A stretch of 64,000 bases of DNA, taken from the NCBI GenBank assembly GCA_029891385.1, contig CM057228.1, positions 36,149,023-36,213,022 on the forward strand, in the 5' to 3' direction. The notes below the pieces were generated by a model. The model searched no databases. It saw only the letters and a program-made list of their open reading frames with translations, and was not told the origin of the DNA. The translations under genes and the position numbers were made by a program. How positions within the stretch are numbered: position 1 is the first letter of the stretch; every line of letters starts with the position of its first letter. Origin of the DNA: Erythroxylum novogranatense (lineage: Eukaryota > Streptophyta > Magnoliopsida > Malpighiales > Erythroxylaceae). Of this stretch, positions 12,331 through 28,371 are shown piece after piece.

Positions 12331-15300
12331 AGAAGTACGAATGTATCTGGGCACAGTCTGAAATATAAGGTGCATGCATTTGAGTCGTGTCGTTGCAGAC
12401 CGTGGCAACTGATCCTCAGTCTGAGTCGCACGAGTAGAAATCCTACGTGTGCATATGTGTTAAGTGACTAAGTGAGAGAAAAGTGAGACCGTATTTGAAT
12501 GTGAGCCCATGAATGTGTATGGGCAATGAGGAATGGGAAAAGGAAACATCAATGTACTGTGGTTAGAATGACTATGTTGGCTTAACTTGATTAAGGAAAG
12601 AAGTGATATCACAATGAATTCCCGGATTAAAGTGGCAATATGACGGCGACAGAAAAATGAATATGTCTAGAACTGGGAGAGGTCCACTGGAGATATGAGA
12701 AGTATACTGGTTATAGTAGGCTTAAGTGAGATTAAACGGTCGGGATGATGACGTAATTAGAGCTCTGACTGTATATGCAATGAAACGGGAAACATTGAAA
12801 TTGAGTAAAGCGTAGATGATCCGATCAGGCAGATATTGATTCACTGTATTGGTGTTAGCTATCAGTAGATATCATAGATAAATGATGATAGCGAGATTGT
12901 GATAAACTCAATAGTGTGCTGTAACAGTTTACCTAGAACTAAAATAACTACAAGAACTAAATGAGTAAGGTGCCTAGTGCCTAGTGCCTAGTAGGGTAAG
13001 TAGACATAGTGAGATAAAAGTGTACAGATAAACTGAAATGAATTCGTGAAATGGTTATAATCTGGACCGCATAAGCTTGCAACTGAAATGGGTATGTGAA
13101 TATTGTGCTAAGAGTTTGGAAAATCAGTATAAAAATATGGTAAGGGAAGAAGACAGACTGTTAATTTTCTACTGATTGTGTATCGGGAATTTCGGGATTG
13201 GTTGAAAAGATGTATATAGACACAGAAATGGTAAATGGATAGGTAAATAGATAGAGATACAGTGGAGTTGTGTCAACGATTTTGTCGTGTATTGGGGACT
13301 GTGAATACCTTATCATAGACTGTTTGAGGAAAATAAAGAGATACGTAGTAATAAGGAGATAACAGTGTATAAGTCAAGCTGTTATAACCTTACAAGGTCA
13401 AGCTTTCACGTGACGGATATGGAAATAAAATGATGAGACATATAGTTCAATGATACGTGAAAAATGAAACAATGATAGTGATATATGAAAAGAGTTGTCC
13501 CATTTAAGTCGATTTACCGTTGTGAGTATCTATTGGACAGTAAAGTTGGTCGTGATTAATGAAACATATGTGAAAGAGACATGGAAATCATAGGAGATGA
13601 TCGGTGAATGAGTATAGTGGCTATAAGTGTAAAGTTTATAATGGGCTAAAGTAAGACATAAGAGGGCTGAGTGTACCTGTATAAGAGGAAATGAAAAATG
13701 ATTCTGGTATCAGTCAATTATTTGAGGGTTAGCATAAACGAAAAGGAGTTCTGTGGAAGTCTGGATTGTAAAAGTTACTAAATGGTTTCCAGATAAAATG
13801 AAATAAGTTCTACTGAGGTGTAGATTACTGAATAAGTGTTAAAGAAAGTGTTTATGTAACTGTCACATGGGACCTTAGTGCAAGGAATATTCTGATCTTT
13901 ACATTATGGCATGAAATTGATTTGATAGTGATAGTGCGTATAATTAAGAATGATTAAAAACAATTAGGGACACTAATTGATTGATGAGACTTTTGTGAAC
14001 AGTATAATGATGATAGCAAGATTAATGGTCAAACGAAATGAAGTATCAAAAATGAAATTGAGTCCTGTCTCAAGAGGAGTTTTAGACATAAAAAGTGAAA
14101 TATCCTACTGAGGTTATACGGAAATGTAGAGTATCCAACGACATGAGTGGAATTATAAGTTGAAGTGATCCTATTGCAATGTGAAGTGAATAGAGCTCCT
14201 TATGTGATGCAAAACTATTGGGGAAATCTAAATTTGAAACTAAGAATAAAAGAGTCCCGAACTGCGAAGTGAAATACAAAAATGAAATGGAAATTTTGGA
14301 GGTCCAAGTGCGGATGATTAGGTATTGACATATGTCAATGTTAATGACAGGAAAGCTATTGAAAAGAGAAAATAAATAGAGACAAGAAGTTCTAAAGAAA
14401 AACTGACAATGATGTGATGTAATGTTATCATCATAAAGGGATTGTAAATACACTAATTGTGGACTGAATGAAATGAATGATGTTTGGTAAGTTATGGAAA
14501 AGTTCAAGAGGAAAGATGCTGAAGTAAGCAAATGGTAGTGACTATGATTATCGATTTTAATGCGTTTGGAATTGTTGAGCAGTGAAAAGGAAAAAGAATT
14601 ATATGAATAATGGAAGAACGACCTTTGGTAAGAAGCATATCCTTGAAGAGTGGGCAGTGTGTGATGAACAGAGACAATAGGTGAAACTGGTATAAGTTAA
14701 ATGGAATGGACTTTGATAAATGGTATTGAAGACTTTAGATTCCTATAAGGATACATTGTGTTAATTCGAGGAAAAAGACGGGCATACATGACTATTATAC
14801 TGACAATTCTGAAATGAACAGATTCTACCTACTAAATCCAAATAGTGAACAGATAATGTTGCAATGAACAGATTACAGATATTGGAATTTCCAATGAATG
14901 TCAGGTAGATTATGGGTAATTGTGAAGTGTTTCGGTAAAATTGAAATATTGGATAAATGTAAGAAAGGTTATGAGTGCAGGAGTTAAAGTGGTAAGTCCT
15001 ATAAGGAATCTGAAGATGAAAGTGAAATCGAAAAAAGAAAAAAAAAACAAATAATATTGAATGATTCAAAGAAAAAGTATGGGTACCCGATAAAAAGGTG
15101 CTAGAACAAGAAAGTGAACAGTCGAAGCTAGACATTCTAGTAATCATATGCGAAAAGGGAAATTGAATAACTGTGGGTATAGAATGAAGTGATTATTGAT
15201 TCAAGGGCTTATAGGAAAAATGCTTGATTATGATCGTGTTATAGAGTTCTGATTTATTGTAGGGATATACTGCTACACTGTACAGTGCCTAATGAGAGTC

Positions 15301-15858
15301 AAAGACCATATTGAATTTGAGACTGTGATGAGTAAAATAAAGGACAGGACTTAGGAAAATTGCATGGGTTAGCTGAAGTGGATCAGGATCGGACATATGA
15401 AATAGAATTAAATGTATAAAAAAATGGTGAATGTCAAAAGAAAACTAAATTTGGATTAAGAGTCAATGAAATATGAAGGATAAATGCATCAGGTGGATAC
15501 CACCGGTTCTAGTGAAATTATTGTATTGTACGTATCACCTTAAAAGGGTGTACTCGGAATAGAAGTGGCAAAGATAGTATCAAAGGACCAGGATTAGTCT
15601 GTATATTACTAGAGAGAAAGGTATTGAATTAGTCTGTATATTACTGAGTTATAGCATTGGAACTAAAGGTAGTGGCTACTCTGATAATGACAAGTGAGAT
15701 AGGTAAGATAGCGAGAAGCTACGGAGGAAGCAGATGCCTCTTCTGCGATCTTTTAGTAACTGTGAGTATTGAGTGGCGTAGTGTATGGGAACCGTAGGGA
15801 TATATGATCACGTAAATGCAGGCACCGCTGATGAGAATTTTGAGGACGAAATTTTTAT

Positions 15859-15872
15859 AAGGAGGGGGGAGT
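15859..15872 (+). other. Polypurine tract, element A
   Basis: AAGGAGGGGGGAGT directly precedes the TG of the 3' LTR. It follows GAGGACGAAATTT, a phrase seen in the same position in elements B and C (as the reverse complement TTTCGTCCTCGAAATT). Confidence 0.85.
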
Positions 15873-19722
<3,850 letters not shown>

Positions 19723-19727
19723 CAATC

Positions 19728-22700
19728 ATCAATACTATGGTGAAAACTCAAAGGGATCTGGAGAATTAAATCTCTATCTCGCTCATTAAATAAAGTTGAG
19801 ATTAATGACAAATTCCATTGTTTAAGGTCATGCAGGATCAAGTCCGAAACTCGAAGGTTTAGCCAAGAATCATCAAGAGTTGAAGTGACATAGGGATGCT
19901 CCTCATCTGGCAACCAAGGGTCAGAACAAAAGCTAATGGTACTGCTATTTCCAACGCGTTTCCTACATCCTTTTTTTAACAAAATCAATGTTAGAAAAAA
20001 TACTACTCCAAGTATAGTTACGATTAGTACCTCTTTTAGCATCCCATATCGTGCTTTGAGGATAGTAGCAAGCCTTAAGAACTCTGGCAACCAACGAGGA
20101 ATTATCAGACAACAACCTCCAACACTGTTTCCCAAGCAAGGCCATATTAAAATCATGAAAAGTTCGAAAGCCCATGCCCCCTAGATATTTCGGCCAACAC
20201 ATTTTCTCCCACGCCATCCAAGGAATGCCTTTCTTTTGTCTTAAATTCGTACCCCACCAAAAGGAATTACGCACCTTCTCAACCTTCTTGCAAACACCCA
20301 CCGGCAACCTAAAAACAATCATAGCATAGTTAAGAAGAGACTGAGCAACATATTTCAGAAGGAGTTCTTTGCTAATTCGAGAAAGAAATGTCCTGTTCTA
20401 GCCTTGCACTCGCTTCCACACGTTCTTCTCAATAAAGGAGAAAATTTCCTTCTTATCCCTCCCAGTAAAAGAAGGTAAACCCAAATAAGCAGCTTCCATA
20501 AATCCTAATTCAATAAAAAGACAAGAAGAAATTACATTCCTCTGATGGTTTGGCGTGTTGGAACTGAATATAATAGAAGACTTGTTGAAATTCACGAGTT
20601 AACCCAAATCCAGCTCAAAAGTATGTAAAATATCCTTGATAGCTTCAGCCTCTTGAAGATTAGCAGAGAAGAAAATATAACTATCGTCAGCAAAGAAAAG
20701 ATGTGAGACAGAAGGAGCACCTGCAGCAATCTTACACCCATGAATAGCTCCACGACTCTCATATGATCGGATCATAGATGACAGCCCCTCCGCACATAAT
20801 ATAAACAAATAAGGCGATAGAGGATCACCCTGTCTCAGCGCTCGCTCAGGATAAATAGGCCCTAACAATTTATCTTCATGAGTTACATAATAGTGAGCAG
20901 AACAAACACATAATTTGACTAATCTAACCCATTGCATATGGAAACCCAAACGGATTAGCACTTCCTCTAAATAATGCCACTCAATCCTATCATACGCCTT
21001 GGTTATATCAAGCTTAAGAGCAACTTTACCTTCAACCCCCCGAGTCTTCCTTTTAAGAAAATGGTTAATCTCATAAGCCACAAGGAAATTATCAGATATA
21101 AGTCTATTTGGAACAAAAACAATTTGGTTTTCTGAGATCAAATTAGGGAGGATTTTCTTCAATATATTGGCAATCATCTTCGTTATTACTTTATACAAAG
21201 TGTTGCATAAAGCAATTGGCCTCAAATATGCCCCAGTCTCAGGCGAACTCTTCTTTGGAATTAAAACAATGGTTGTCTTATTCAAATCTTCAGGCAGATA
21301 ATAGCTATGAAGAAAAAGAAGGCAGTCTCGAATTACGTCCTCCCCTACAATTTTCCAACAGTTCTGGTAGAATGTCGCATTCGTCCCATCCATGCCAAGA
21401 GCTTTATCAGGATGAAGGCTAAATACTGCGCTCTTTACCTCCTCTACCGTATAAAGTTGTAACAAAATATCATTATGGACTTTAGAAACTTTTAGCACAA
21501 GAGTAGCAGCAACATTAACTGTACTTGCCTGAGTTGCTGTAAAAAGATCCTTAAACTAATCCATAACACTATCAGCTAAACCAGAATTCCAATCCCTAGT
21601 CACTCCTATGGAATCTTTTAATTGAGTTATATGATTTTTCCTCCTCCGTTTAGAAGCAACCGCATGAAACAATTTTGAATTAGAATCCCCATCTTGAAGC
21701 CACAACATTTTAGACCTTTTTCGTCAGAAGATTTCCTGCTGTCGAAGTGTTTCATGATATAGTTCTTGAAACCGATGAAAATCAGCCTCAGACAGTCCAC
21801 CCTCTCCTTTTCGAGCTCATTTCATATCAGCCTTTAAATTAGTGAGCTTCTCCTTAAATTGCCCTGTTATCTCCTTCCCCTAACTTGCTAGAGTGTCACT
21901 GCAAAATTTCAACTTGTCCCGCAATGGAAGTCCCTTATTTTGACGCCAAACATCTTCGACCACAGAGAGAAATTGGGAGTCCCTTAACCAAGCATTTTCA
22001 AACTTGAATCTTTTAACGCCCACTTGAAATGAAACAACCATAGGATCCAAAAAAATGGGAGAATGATAAGAGGAAGTTACATCCAAGTTACTCACCTTAT
22101 AATAGGGGAACTTCCGAATCCATCTTGAACAGGCCAAAGTACGGTCCAACCGTTCCTCAATTAAACCCTCAACATCGTTGCCATGAGACCAAGTAAAGCC
22201 ATATCCATGCATTCCCAAATCAACCAAATTGATGTCCGCAACAACATCCTGAAAACCCTGAAGGAGAGGATCTGGCTGAGGGTTACCTTCACGCTTTTCT
22301 GATTGATGGTGAATATCATTGAAATCCCCAATCGAAACCTAAGGCAAAGTCGATTTAGTAGCAAGATTCCCAAGCAAATTCTAGCCCTCCTCCCTTCTAT
22401 TACGATTTGAATCTCCATAAAAGCCTGTAAGACGCCAACCTTCCATCCCTTTGATACAGATTTCGACATCAATGTGTTTGCAAGAATACCTGAGCAGACG
22501 AGCATCATCTTTACTCTTCCATAAGAAAGCTAATCCCCCACTTTGTCCTATAGGCTCGACACAAAATAAACCTTCAAATCCCAGCAAGTTTTTTATACGA
22601 TTCAAATTTTCCCTATTACATAGAGTTTTTATAAGGAAAAGCACGTTGGGTTTTTTTGGTGGAAACCATGTCCCTAAAAATACGAATTGCACACGTGGGT

Positions 22701-22737
22701 TACCCATCCCACAACAATTCCAGCTTATACAACTCAT
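19728..22737 (-). pseudogene. LINE ORF2: endonuclease and reverse transcriptase
   Basis: ORF2 starts at the methionine at 22737 (MSCISWNCCGMGNPRVQ), the usual start of plant LINE endonucleases. The endonuclease shows TGFYGD, SIGDFNDI and, later, WSHGNDVEGLIEERLDRTL, in two frames joined by a frameshift near 22380. The reverse transcriptase (20599-21498) shows LIPKK, the LDITKAYDRIEW aspartate box, LRQGDPLSPYLFILCAEGLS and the FADD catalytic motif. Downstream thumb and connection segments (20398-20595, 19963-20322, 19728-20156) are split by stops and at least one frameshift. The frame then continues into 7048-8107 beyond element A. The catalytic motifs survive, the frame does not. Confidence 0.9.
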
Positions 22738-22739
22738 GA

Positions 22740-23909
22740 GGATTGGCGGGCCTGATCCACAGGTCCCGCCAATAATGCATTTTTTGAATCCATAAGAAAA
22801 GGAATTGTGTGGCTATTCTCAGGCCCAGATGCAACCTCCTCTATTCCCTGATTATCTACCATACATCTTCGTTTAAAGTCCAACAGAACCACACGTTCAT
22901 CAGCCCTGATAAGTGTCGCAGTCTTCTCCTTATCACTAGAATCCTCAACGATCTCCTTTCCTTTCCCACTACCAGCTACAATCTTGGCATTCAACACAGA
23001 ATCGTTATCGCTACTTGCCAAATGACTTCCATAATTTTTGGTCCTTCCAAAATCAACTTTGTCAATTGTCATTGCCTTCACCATTGTCTCCCCCATACTC
23101 CTCGAAATTTGAATTTGTGGTGGCATTTCACGAAGCCATTGACTACCCATCACAGGTCGTGATCATCTCATATTAGCACGGATGGATTCATCAAACTGCC
23201 TTGGGACATCTCTTTCAGTGGAATCGTAAACAACCTTGCAGAATTTTTCAGTATGACCTAACATGCCACAGATGAAACAAACAGTAGGTAATCTCTCATA
23301 CTTAAAAACCAGAGTGACCCACTCTCCACCTTGTCGCTTAATCTTCATCTCATGCTTGATGGCCTTGTTAACATCCACCGCAACTCGAATTCTCATATAA
23401 CGACTCCAAATGCTGGTAAAATTATTCGAATCACACGTAACAAAATCACCAATGAAACTCCCGATTGTCTGGGCAACTTTTTCAAACATAAAGCCAACTG
23501 GAAGTTTGTGAACCTGTACCCAAAAATCAGCCTTATGCAAAATGATAGTTTTTAGTTGATCAATCGAACAGAACTTTTTAAACAGCAATAACTGATTGTC
23601 AAACGTCTATGGACCATCATTAAATACCCTTTGCATATCCCGTTCATGAAAAAATTGAAAGATAAATCTGTTAGGATCAATATCCTTAACGTAAACACCC
23701 ATAACAGGTCGCCACAGTGACGCCAATGTATCCTTCATCGACGACGCATGAACTGGTTTATTCTCTAAAAAGCTTCCTATTAAACTCCAGCGAACGTCAA
23801 TCACACCTTCAATATCCCCTGCATCAATAACCACACCTTCTTCCTCCAGTTCTTCAATGGTCATTTGATGACATTTTTCATTGAGAATGTTAACCTCTGC
23901 AGACTCCAT
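22740..23909 (-). pseudogene. LINE ORF1: DUF4283-like, CCHC zinc knuckle
   Basis: The protein starts at 23909 (MESAEVNILNEKCHQMTIEE). Residues of about 40-200 resemble the DUF4283 nucleic-acid-binding region of plant LINEs, and a zinc knuckle CFICGMLGHTEKFC (C-X2-C-X4-H-X4-C) lies near 23240-23290. Two stops interrupt it: one after ...FNDGP (about 23607), where relatives have Trp, consistent with a single TGG-to-TAG change, and one after SIRANMR (about 23163). The last third (22734-23153) is a low-complexity linker. Its end overlaps the ORF2 start by a few bases. Confidence 0.85.
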
Positions 23910-24026
23910 AGAAGCAACGAAGACCAGGAGAGGAGAAAAAAGCAGAAGAGGGAAAGAGATCGAAGAAGCTTGTCAAAAGACAAGACGGAGAAGACTTGTT
24001 AGAGGACAAGACCCAACATTTGTCCT

Positions 24027-24042
24027 TGCCAATATTGGATTT
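24027..24042 (+). repeat. LINE target-site duplication, right copy
   Basis: TGCCAATATTGGATTT, identical to 7002-7017. It marks the 5' end of the minus-strand LINE; the 117 bases between it and the ORF1 start are the 5' UTR. Confidence 0.9.
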
Positions 24043-24716
24043 AGTTAAACTTAAATAGGGAATTTTGTTATTTTCAAAGTATTCACTAAATTAAAATTTG
24101 AATTTTTATTGTATCACGTCCTCCGAAATAAATTGTTTAATAAACTAAACATATAAAAATTATTTTCATTTAGTAATTTGGTATTGTTTTATTTCAATTA
24201 TGATTTCTTGACTTCAACAACATGATTAATATTTTAAAATTACTTTCAACACCCTTTACGAATTGCATGGTACAAATAACTTAAAATAATTATAAGGTAG
24301 AATATAACTGATTCAAAAAATATTTATTAGTTATAGATAGGTTTGTATAAATTAACATGCCTCCCGTGACTATTGGATTAAATAAAAATAGAGGTTTTGA
24401 GTTTTAAAATTAATTCATGGATTGAATTTGAGTTTACAAATTAAACTGAAAAATTTTCAGTATTTGAATTTGGGTAATGAATAATTTTGAAACAAAATCT
24501 AAACTTATATTTACAAATATTTTAAATTTAAGTCAACTGGACTAAAAATATAAGCAATACTATTTCTACCCACCGTTCTAAACTGAAAGAGACTATTCGA
24601 AGTCCTAACTTAGAACAATGTAATTTAAAAGCAACGTCAACAGAGTAATATGTGAAGTTAGAAATTTTCAAAAAACTAATATCTCTAAAAGATATCAAAA
24701 TCATACTCATCTCTAT
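24043..24716. other. AT-rich spacer, nothing recognised
   Basis: 670 bases between the LINE and Copia F with strong A/T bias and no coding potential, repeats or structural RNA visible by eye. Confidence 0.6.
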
Positions 24717-24721
24717 ATTGG

Positions 24722-25036
24722 TGTTGGCTTAAGTCCTACATTAGTAAAGAGAGAATATTGAAACCTCTATTAAGGCTATATATGGAGGCATATGTTTAAG
24801 GATTAATATATCCCTAAAATTTATTTTCCATAACCTTGTGTACAATTCTTGTTGTAGATTGTGAGATCATCCTTTGGTAATATTTGTTTTCTATAGTAGA
24901 AAGTTTTCTATTCTTGCTCGTAATTTTTTTTCCATATTCGTTAAGGGATTTTTCACATTAAATTTTGTGTGTCCCTTTTATCTCAATTTCTTTTATTGGT
25001 ATGTTTGCTCTATCTGGTAGAGTCCATCTCTTATCA
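24722..25036 (+). repeat. Copia F 5' LTR
   Basis: 315 bp starting TGTTGGCTTAAGTCC and ending CTCTTATCA. Recognisable throughout against 44524-44838, e.g. GGAGGCATATGTTTAAGG and CATAACCTTGTGTACAATTC in both. Confidence 0.9.
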
Positions 25037-25037
25037 A

Positions 25038-25051
25038 TGGTATCAGAGCCC
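25038..25051 (+). other. Primer-binding site, Copia F (tRNA-iMet)
   Basis: TGGTATCAGAGCCC one base after the 5' LTR end. Confidence 0.9.
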
Positions 25052-25406
25052 AATGGTTGCTTAAGTATGCTCTGTGATTGTAGCATAGTCTGATCTTCCA
25101 CATCAGAAAATGAGTTTTTCTTTATTGTTCTTGCATGTTAAGAGTGGTTATATTCTCAGGTTCTTGTTGTCGATTTTTGGGCATTTTTGCTAGTATTTAA
25201 GGTGATTGAGTGCATGTCTAAGAAAAGCTCTGTCTAAGGAGACTGAGTTTTAAGTGGGGACCATTTGTGAACCTTCAAACCTTTCCTGGGAAATTTCATG
25301 GTGTACTACAGTGTTACTACATACTAAGTGGAGGTAACTCGAGGTGATTTCGCTTTTTTAACGTGAGAGAGTGGGAGTTAATTCTTGTAAATTTGTGATA
25401 GAAACA

Positions 25407-26149
25407 ATGTCGAAAAAATTTGATATTACAAAGTTTGACGGGACAAAGTTCTTATTATGGAAATTGAAGATTAAGGCAGTATTAGTAAAAGATAACTACT
25501 TGGAGGATATCGATGCTAGGCCGCCAGATTTCACAGATGACGTCAAATGGAAACAAATAGATGCCTTGGCCATGTCAGATTTGCATCTTGATCTATCGAA
25601 TGATATCTTCCAAGGTATAGAGGAAAAGAAAACAATCAAGGAGATATGAGATCATCTCACAAAGTTATATGAAACCAAGTCTATTCACAACAAAATTTTT
25701 CTAAAGAGGAGACTTTACACACTTCGAATGTCTGAATCTACTTCAGTAACAGAGCATATCAATACCCTGACCTCTCTATGCTCAACTTTCAAAGTTGGGA
25801 CATAATGTAAATTCAACTGAATGTGTAGAGATTATACTTCAAAATCTTCTAGATTCATATGACCAACTTATTATCAATTTAACCAGTAATATCCTCATGG
25901 ATACTTTGATATTTGATGATGTTGTTGCTTCGATTGTTGAAGAATAAAGCAAACGCATGAACAAGGAAAAAAGGCTAACAAGTTCGCATTAAGCGGAAGC
26001 CTTATCGATGATGAGAAGACAGTCAATGGAGCGTGTTTCTATTGGGAGTAAAAAACAAGGAAGGTTGAAATCCAAAAGTAAGAAAAAATGTTACAATTGT
26101 GGTAAGAGAGGGGACTTTAAAAGTGAATGTTGATTAAGGAAAGGTGGAG
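25407..26149 (+). pseudogene. Copia F gag, with defective zinc knuckle
   Basis: Start MSKKFDITKFDGTKFLLWK is typical of Copia gag (the frame itself opens at 25371). It runs to a stop at 25649, resumes in other frames (DHLTKLYETKSIHNKIFLKR, then further stops), and ends in CYNCGKRGDFKSEC near 26090-26135. The knuckle has Asp where the zinc-binding His should be. After this the aspartic protease expected in Copia (D-S-G/A-C-S...) is missing: the sequence passes within about 80 bases to the pre-integrase region, so a deletion removed the protease. Confidence 0.8.
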
Positions 26150-26229
26150 ATAAGGCCTCTGAAGGATCAACTTCTCAGGTGTCAATGGAGAAATCTTATA
26201 CAGTGAAATAGCAACGATGTTCAAGAATA

Positions 26230-26720
26230 TAATATAGCAGAGCTCACTGAAGAAGAATTTATTGTCTTTAGGACAATTGGATGTAATTAAGTGTAACACC
26301 TCCATTCAAAATGGAGTCATGAAGGTGATTAAAGGAGCATTTGTATTCATAAAGGCAGAAAGGATAACTGCAAACTTATATAAGCTTATGGGAGAGACGT
26401 ATATGGAAGCAAATGCATCGGTTACATCTATTAGTTCTGTAGAAAATGCTACAAAATTGTGGCACCATAAACTTGGCCACATGTCAGAATAAGGATTGAA
26501 GATTCTTGCTGAGAAGAAACTACTTCCTAGTGTCACGAAGGTATCATTATCCTTTTGTGAGCACTGCATTACAAGTAAACAACATAGACTAAAATTTAAT
26601 GCATCGAATTCTAAAAGTAAAGATATTCTAGAATTGATTCACTTTAATGTATGGCAAGCACTAGTTATGTCTCTTAGTTGAGCAAGGTACGTTGTGCCTT
26701 TTATTGATGATTACTCCAGA
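26230..26720 (+). pseudogene. Copia F pre-integrase and start of integrase
   Basis: GAG-pre-integrase features: LSLGQLDVIKC, LWHHKLGHMSE (His of the zinc site), then CEHCITSKQHRLKF (Cys pair), and the first catalytic part of integrase (LELIHFNVW, where Asp is replaced by Asn, then FIDDYSR). In-frame stops occur at about 26490 and 26680. It breaks off at element E, and the frame resumes at 42063. Confidence 0.82.
26716..26720 (+). repeat. Element E target duplication CCAGA, left copy
   Basis: CCAGA precedes TGTTAGCCCC, and CCAGA recurs at 42063-42067 after ...TTCCAACA. Joining the two flanks at this site restores the conserved integrase reading frame of Copia F, so the breakpoints are secure. 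Confidence 0.9.
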
Positions 26721-26764
26721 TGTTAGCCCCAATTTTTTTTAAAAGTTAAACATGATTAGATTAA

Positions 26765-26769
26765 TTAAG
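26765..26769 (+). repeat. Element B target duplication TTAAG, left copy
   Basis: TTAAG before TGTAGCATCCC; the second copy at 38803-38807 follows ...ATGTTACA. Confidence 0.93.
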
Positions 26770-27131
26770 TGTAGCATCCCACTCCCACGAGACCCGAACC
26801 CGATATCGACGGTGCTATCCGAGCCATGACCATGAGGGTGGTATCTTTAGAAGCGATCGATCAGATTTAAAACTTCGGTGATATTTTTGTTTTTGTTTTG
26901 TTTTTTTGAAAACCAATTTAGTGCGCGCATACATTTTCAATCAAAATATTCTTTCAAGACTCATATTACAAATCAATTGGGCCCTACACAATAACAAGAC
27001 AAATCAATGGAAATACAATTTATACATAATTCCAAATGATACAAATCTGCGACGTGAACTAATCCCGACTTCAAACACCGACTCTCTTGTAGTAATCATA
27101 CTCCCGCCTCACTAACGGGTACTCTTCAATT

Positions 27132-27206
27132 CTGAAAAATAGTTGCAATGTTGGGTGAGTTTGCGAACTCGGTGAAAACCATCATCGATGGTTCACTCAA
27201 CTCATG
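27132..27206 (-). promoter_or_regulatory. Conserved hairpin module, element B
   Basis: Reverse-complement version of the module in element A: GGGTGAGTTTGCGAACTC, GGTGAAAACCATC, ATCGATGGTTCACTCAA. A second copy in the other LTR is at 34914-34980. Retained while neighbouring LTR sequence is rearranged relative to A. Confidence 0.6.
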
Positions 27207-28214
27207 CATAGTCAATCAAGATACCGGTTATCATACATGATCACAATTCATAAATCATAAAAGCAATACAATCCACATTTAATCATACCATTATGCAATG
27301 CACATGAGACCCTTTCCATTTTATTACGTTGTTGTGTTGGCGCTGGCTTCGTCCCATTAAGGCGCATTACTCGGTGAGCCATAGGCTCAGATATCACTTT
27401 ATGGGCTCGAGGCCCAATCACGTTGAGCTATAAGCTCTCGTTGGTCGCTTCTGTCACAATCGCCAATTATCGTTTCATGCCATTATGCATGAAATGCATA
27501 TGTCCAATATATCCAAATCAATAGTGTATCGATCCAAATTCATATAAGACACTCATAGGCAATCCCATGAAATTCATACATAACACTTCTATATCACGGT
27601 CCGGATATTTCGACACCTATGGTTAGAAATCAAGCAAATTAAACACATATAAATCCTCCATTATCCCCACATGGCATAGTTGCAAAATAGTAAACACATA
27701 AAGGTTGAGGAACCAACTAGGTTACTCACCTATTACTTCCGAAGCTAATGCCGGAAGTCTCATAACGTCCGTGGAACAGCGGTCCAATGAGCCTCTATAG
27801 CAATTGAAATAAATTCACATTACCAATCAGTATAATTAAAATGATCAAATAATGCACATGGAATCCTTAAAAGCGTGTATAATGCATGTTCATGGCATTC
27901 CGGCCCTAATCTAAATTTTCCCATCACAAAAATCCGTCTAAAATTAGAAAACTATAGCGCCGACGGCGCAATTCGGACCTCTATAGGTCCCAAATTAAAT
28001 AAAACAGTGTTTACATGTTCCGTCAATAGGGGCTACGTCAAATTCCCGTCTAAAAATTCCCGTTTTCTCATAATATGAAATTAAATATTCAACGAATCCG
28101 ATGCCTCAAATCAGGTCAATCGGACGTCGGACGGAAAGAAATTGACAAAAGAACAATTGTACCATTTAATATCAAAATAATAATCAAAAAATAATATAAA
28201 TATATATATATATA

Positions 28215-28371
28215 TTACGGAAATGCCCGCCTCGCGGGGGCGAGACGTCGCCCTCAGGCGAAATCGCCTCACTTCGAGGCGAGGCGTGCATCAGCGACCA
28301 GCCACTAAATCTCGCGAGGCGAGGCGAACGTCGCCTCATGAGGCGGCGAGGTTCCACTGCTACCTCGCCCT
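28215..28371. repeat. GC-rich palindrome cluster in element B left LTR
   Basis: About 150 bp dense in GCCTCATGAGGC, CTCGCGAG and GACGTCGCC words, directly after a (TA)n tract. The matching place in element A has the TA tract but no GC cluster. The copy in the other LTR (36001-36152) has the same motifs but differs internally more than the rest of the LTR does, from real rearrangement or from poor consensus. Confidence 0.8.

Larger units (their letters stand above)
12311..15872 (+). other. Element A internal region, non-coding
   Basis: 3562 bp between the LTRs: primer-binding site at 12317-12330, then AT-rich sequence without a plausible gene, and the polypurine tract at the end. The longest open frames run antisense (14082-14531, 14761-15147) and have low-complexity composition, so they are not treated as genes. 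It is collinear with the reverse complement of 31008-34555 in element B, which is nearly the same length (3548 bp). Confidence 0.8.

Noticed and set aside
14082..15147. Two antisense frames of 149 and 128 codons in the interior of A
   Set aside because: Ser/Phe/Leu-rich low-complexity translations; equivalents in B (31890-34259) have different frames and breaks.
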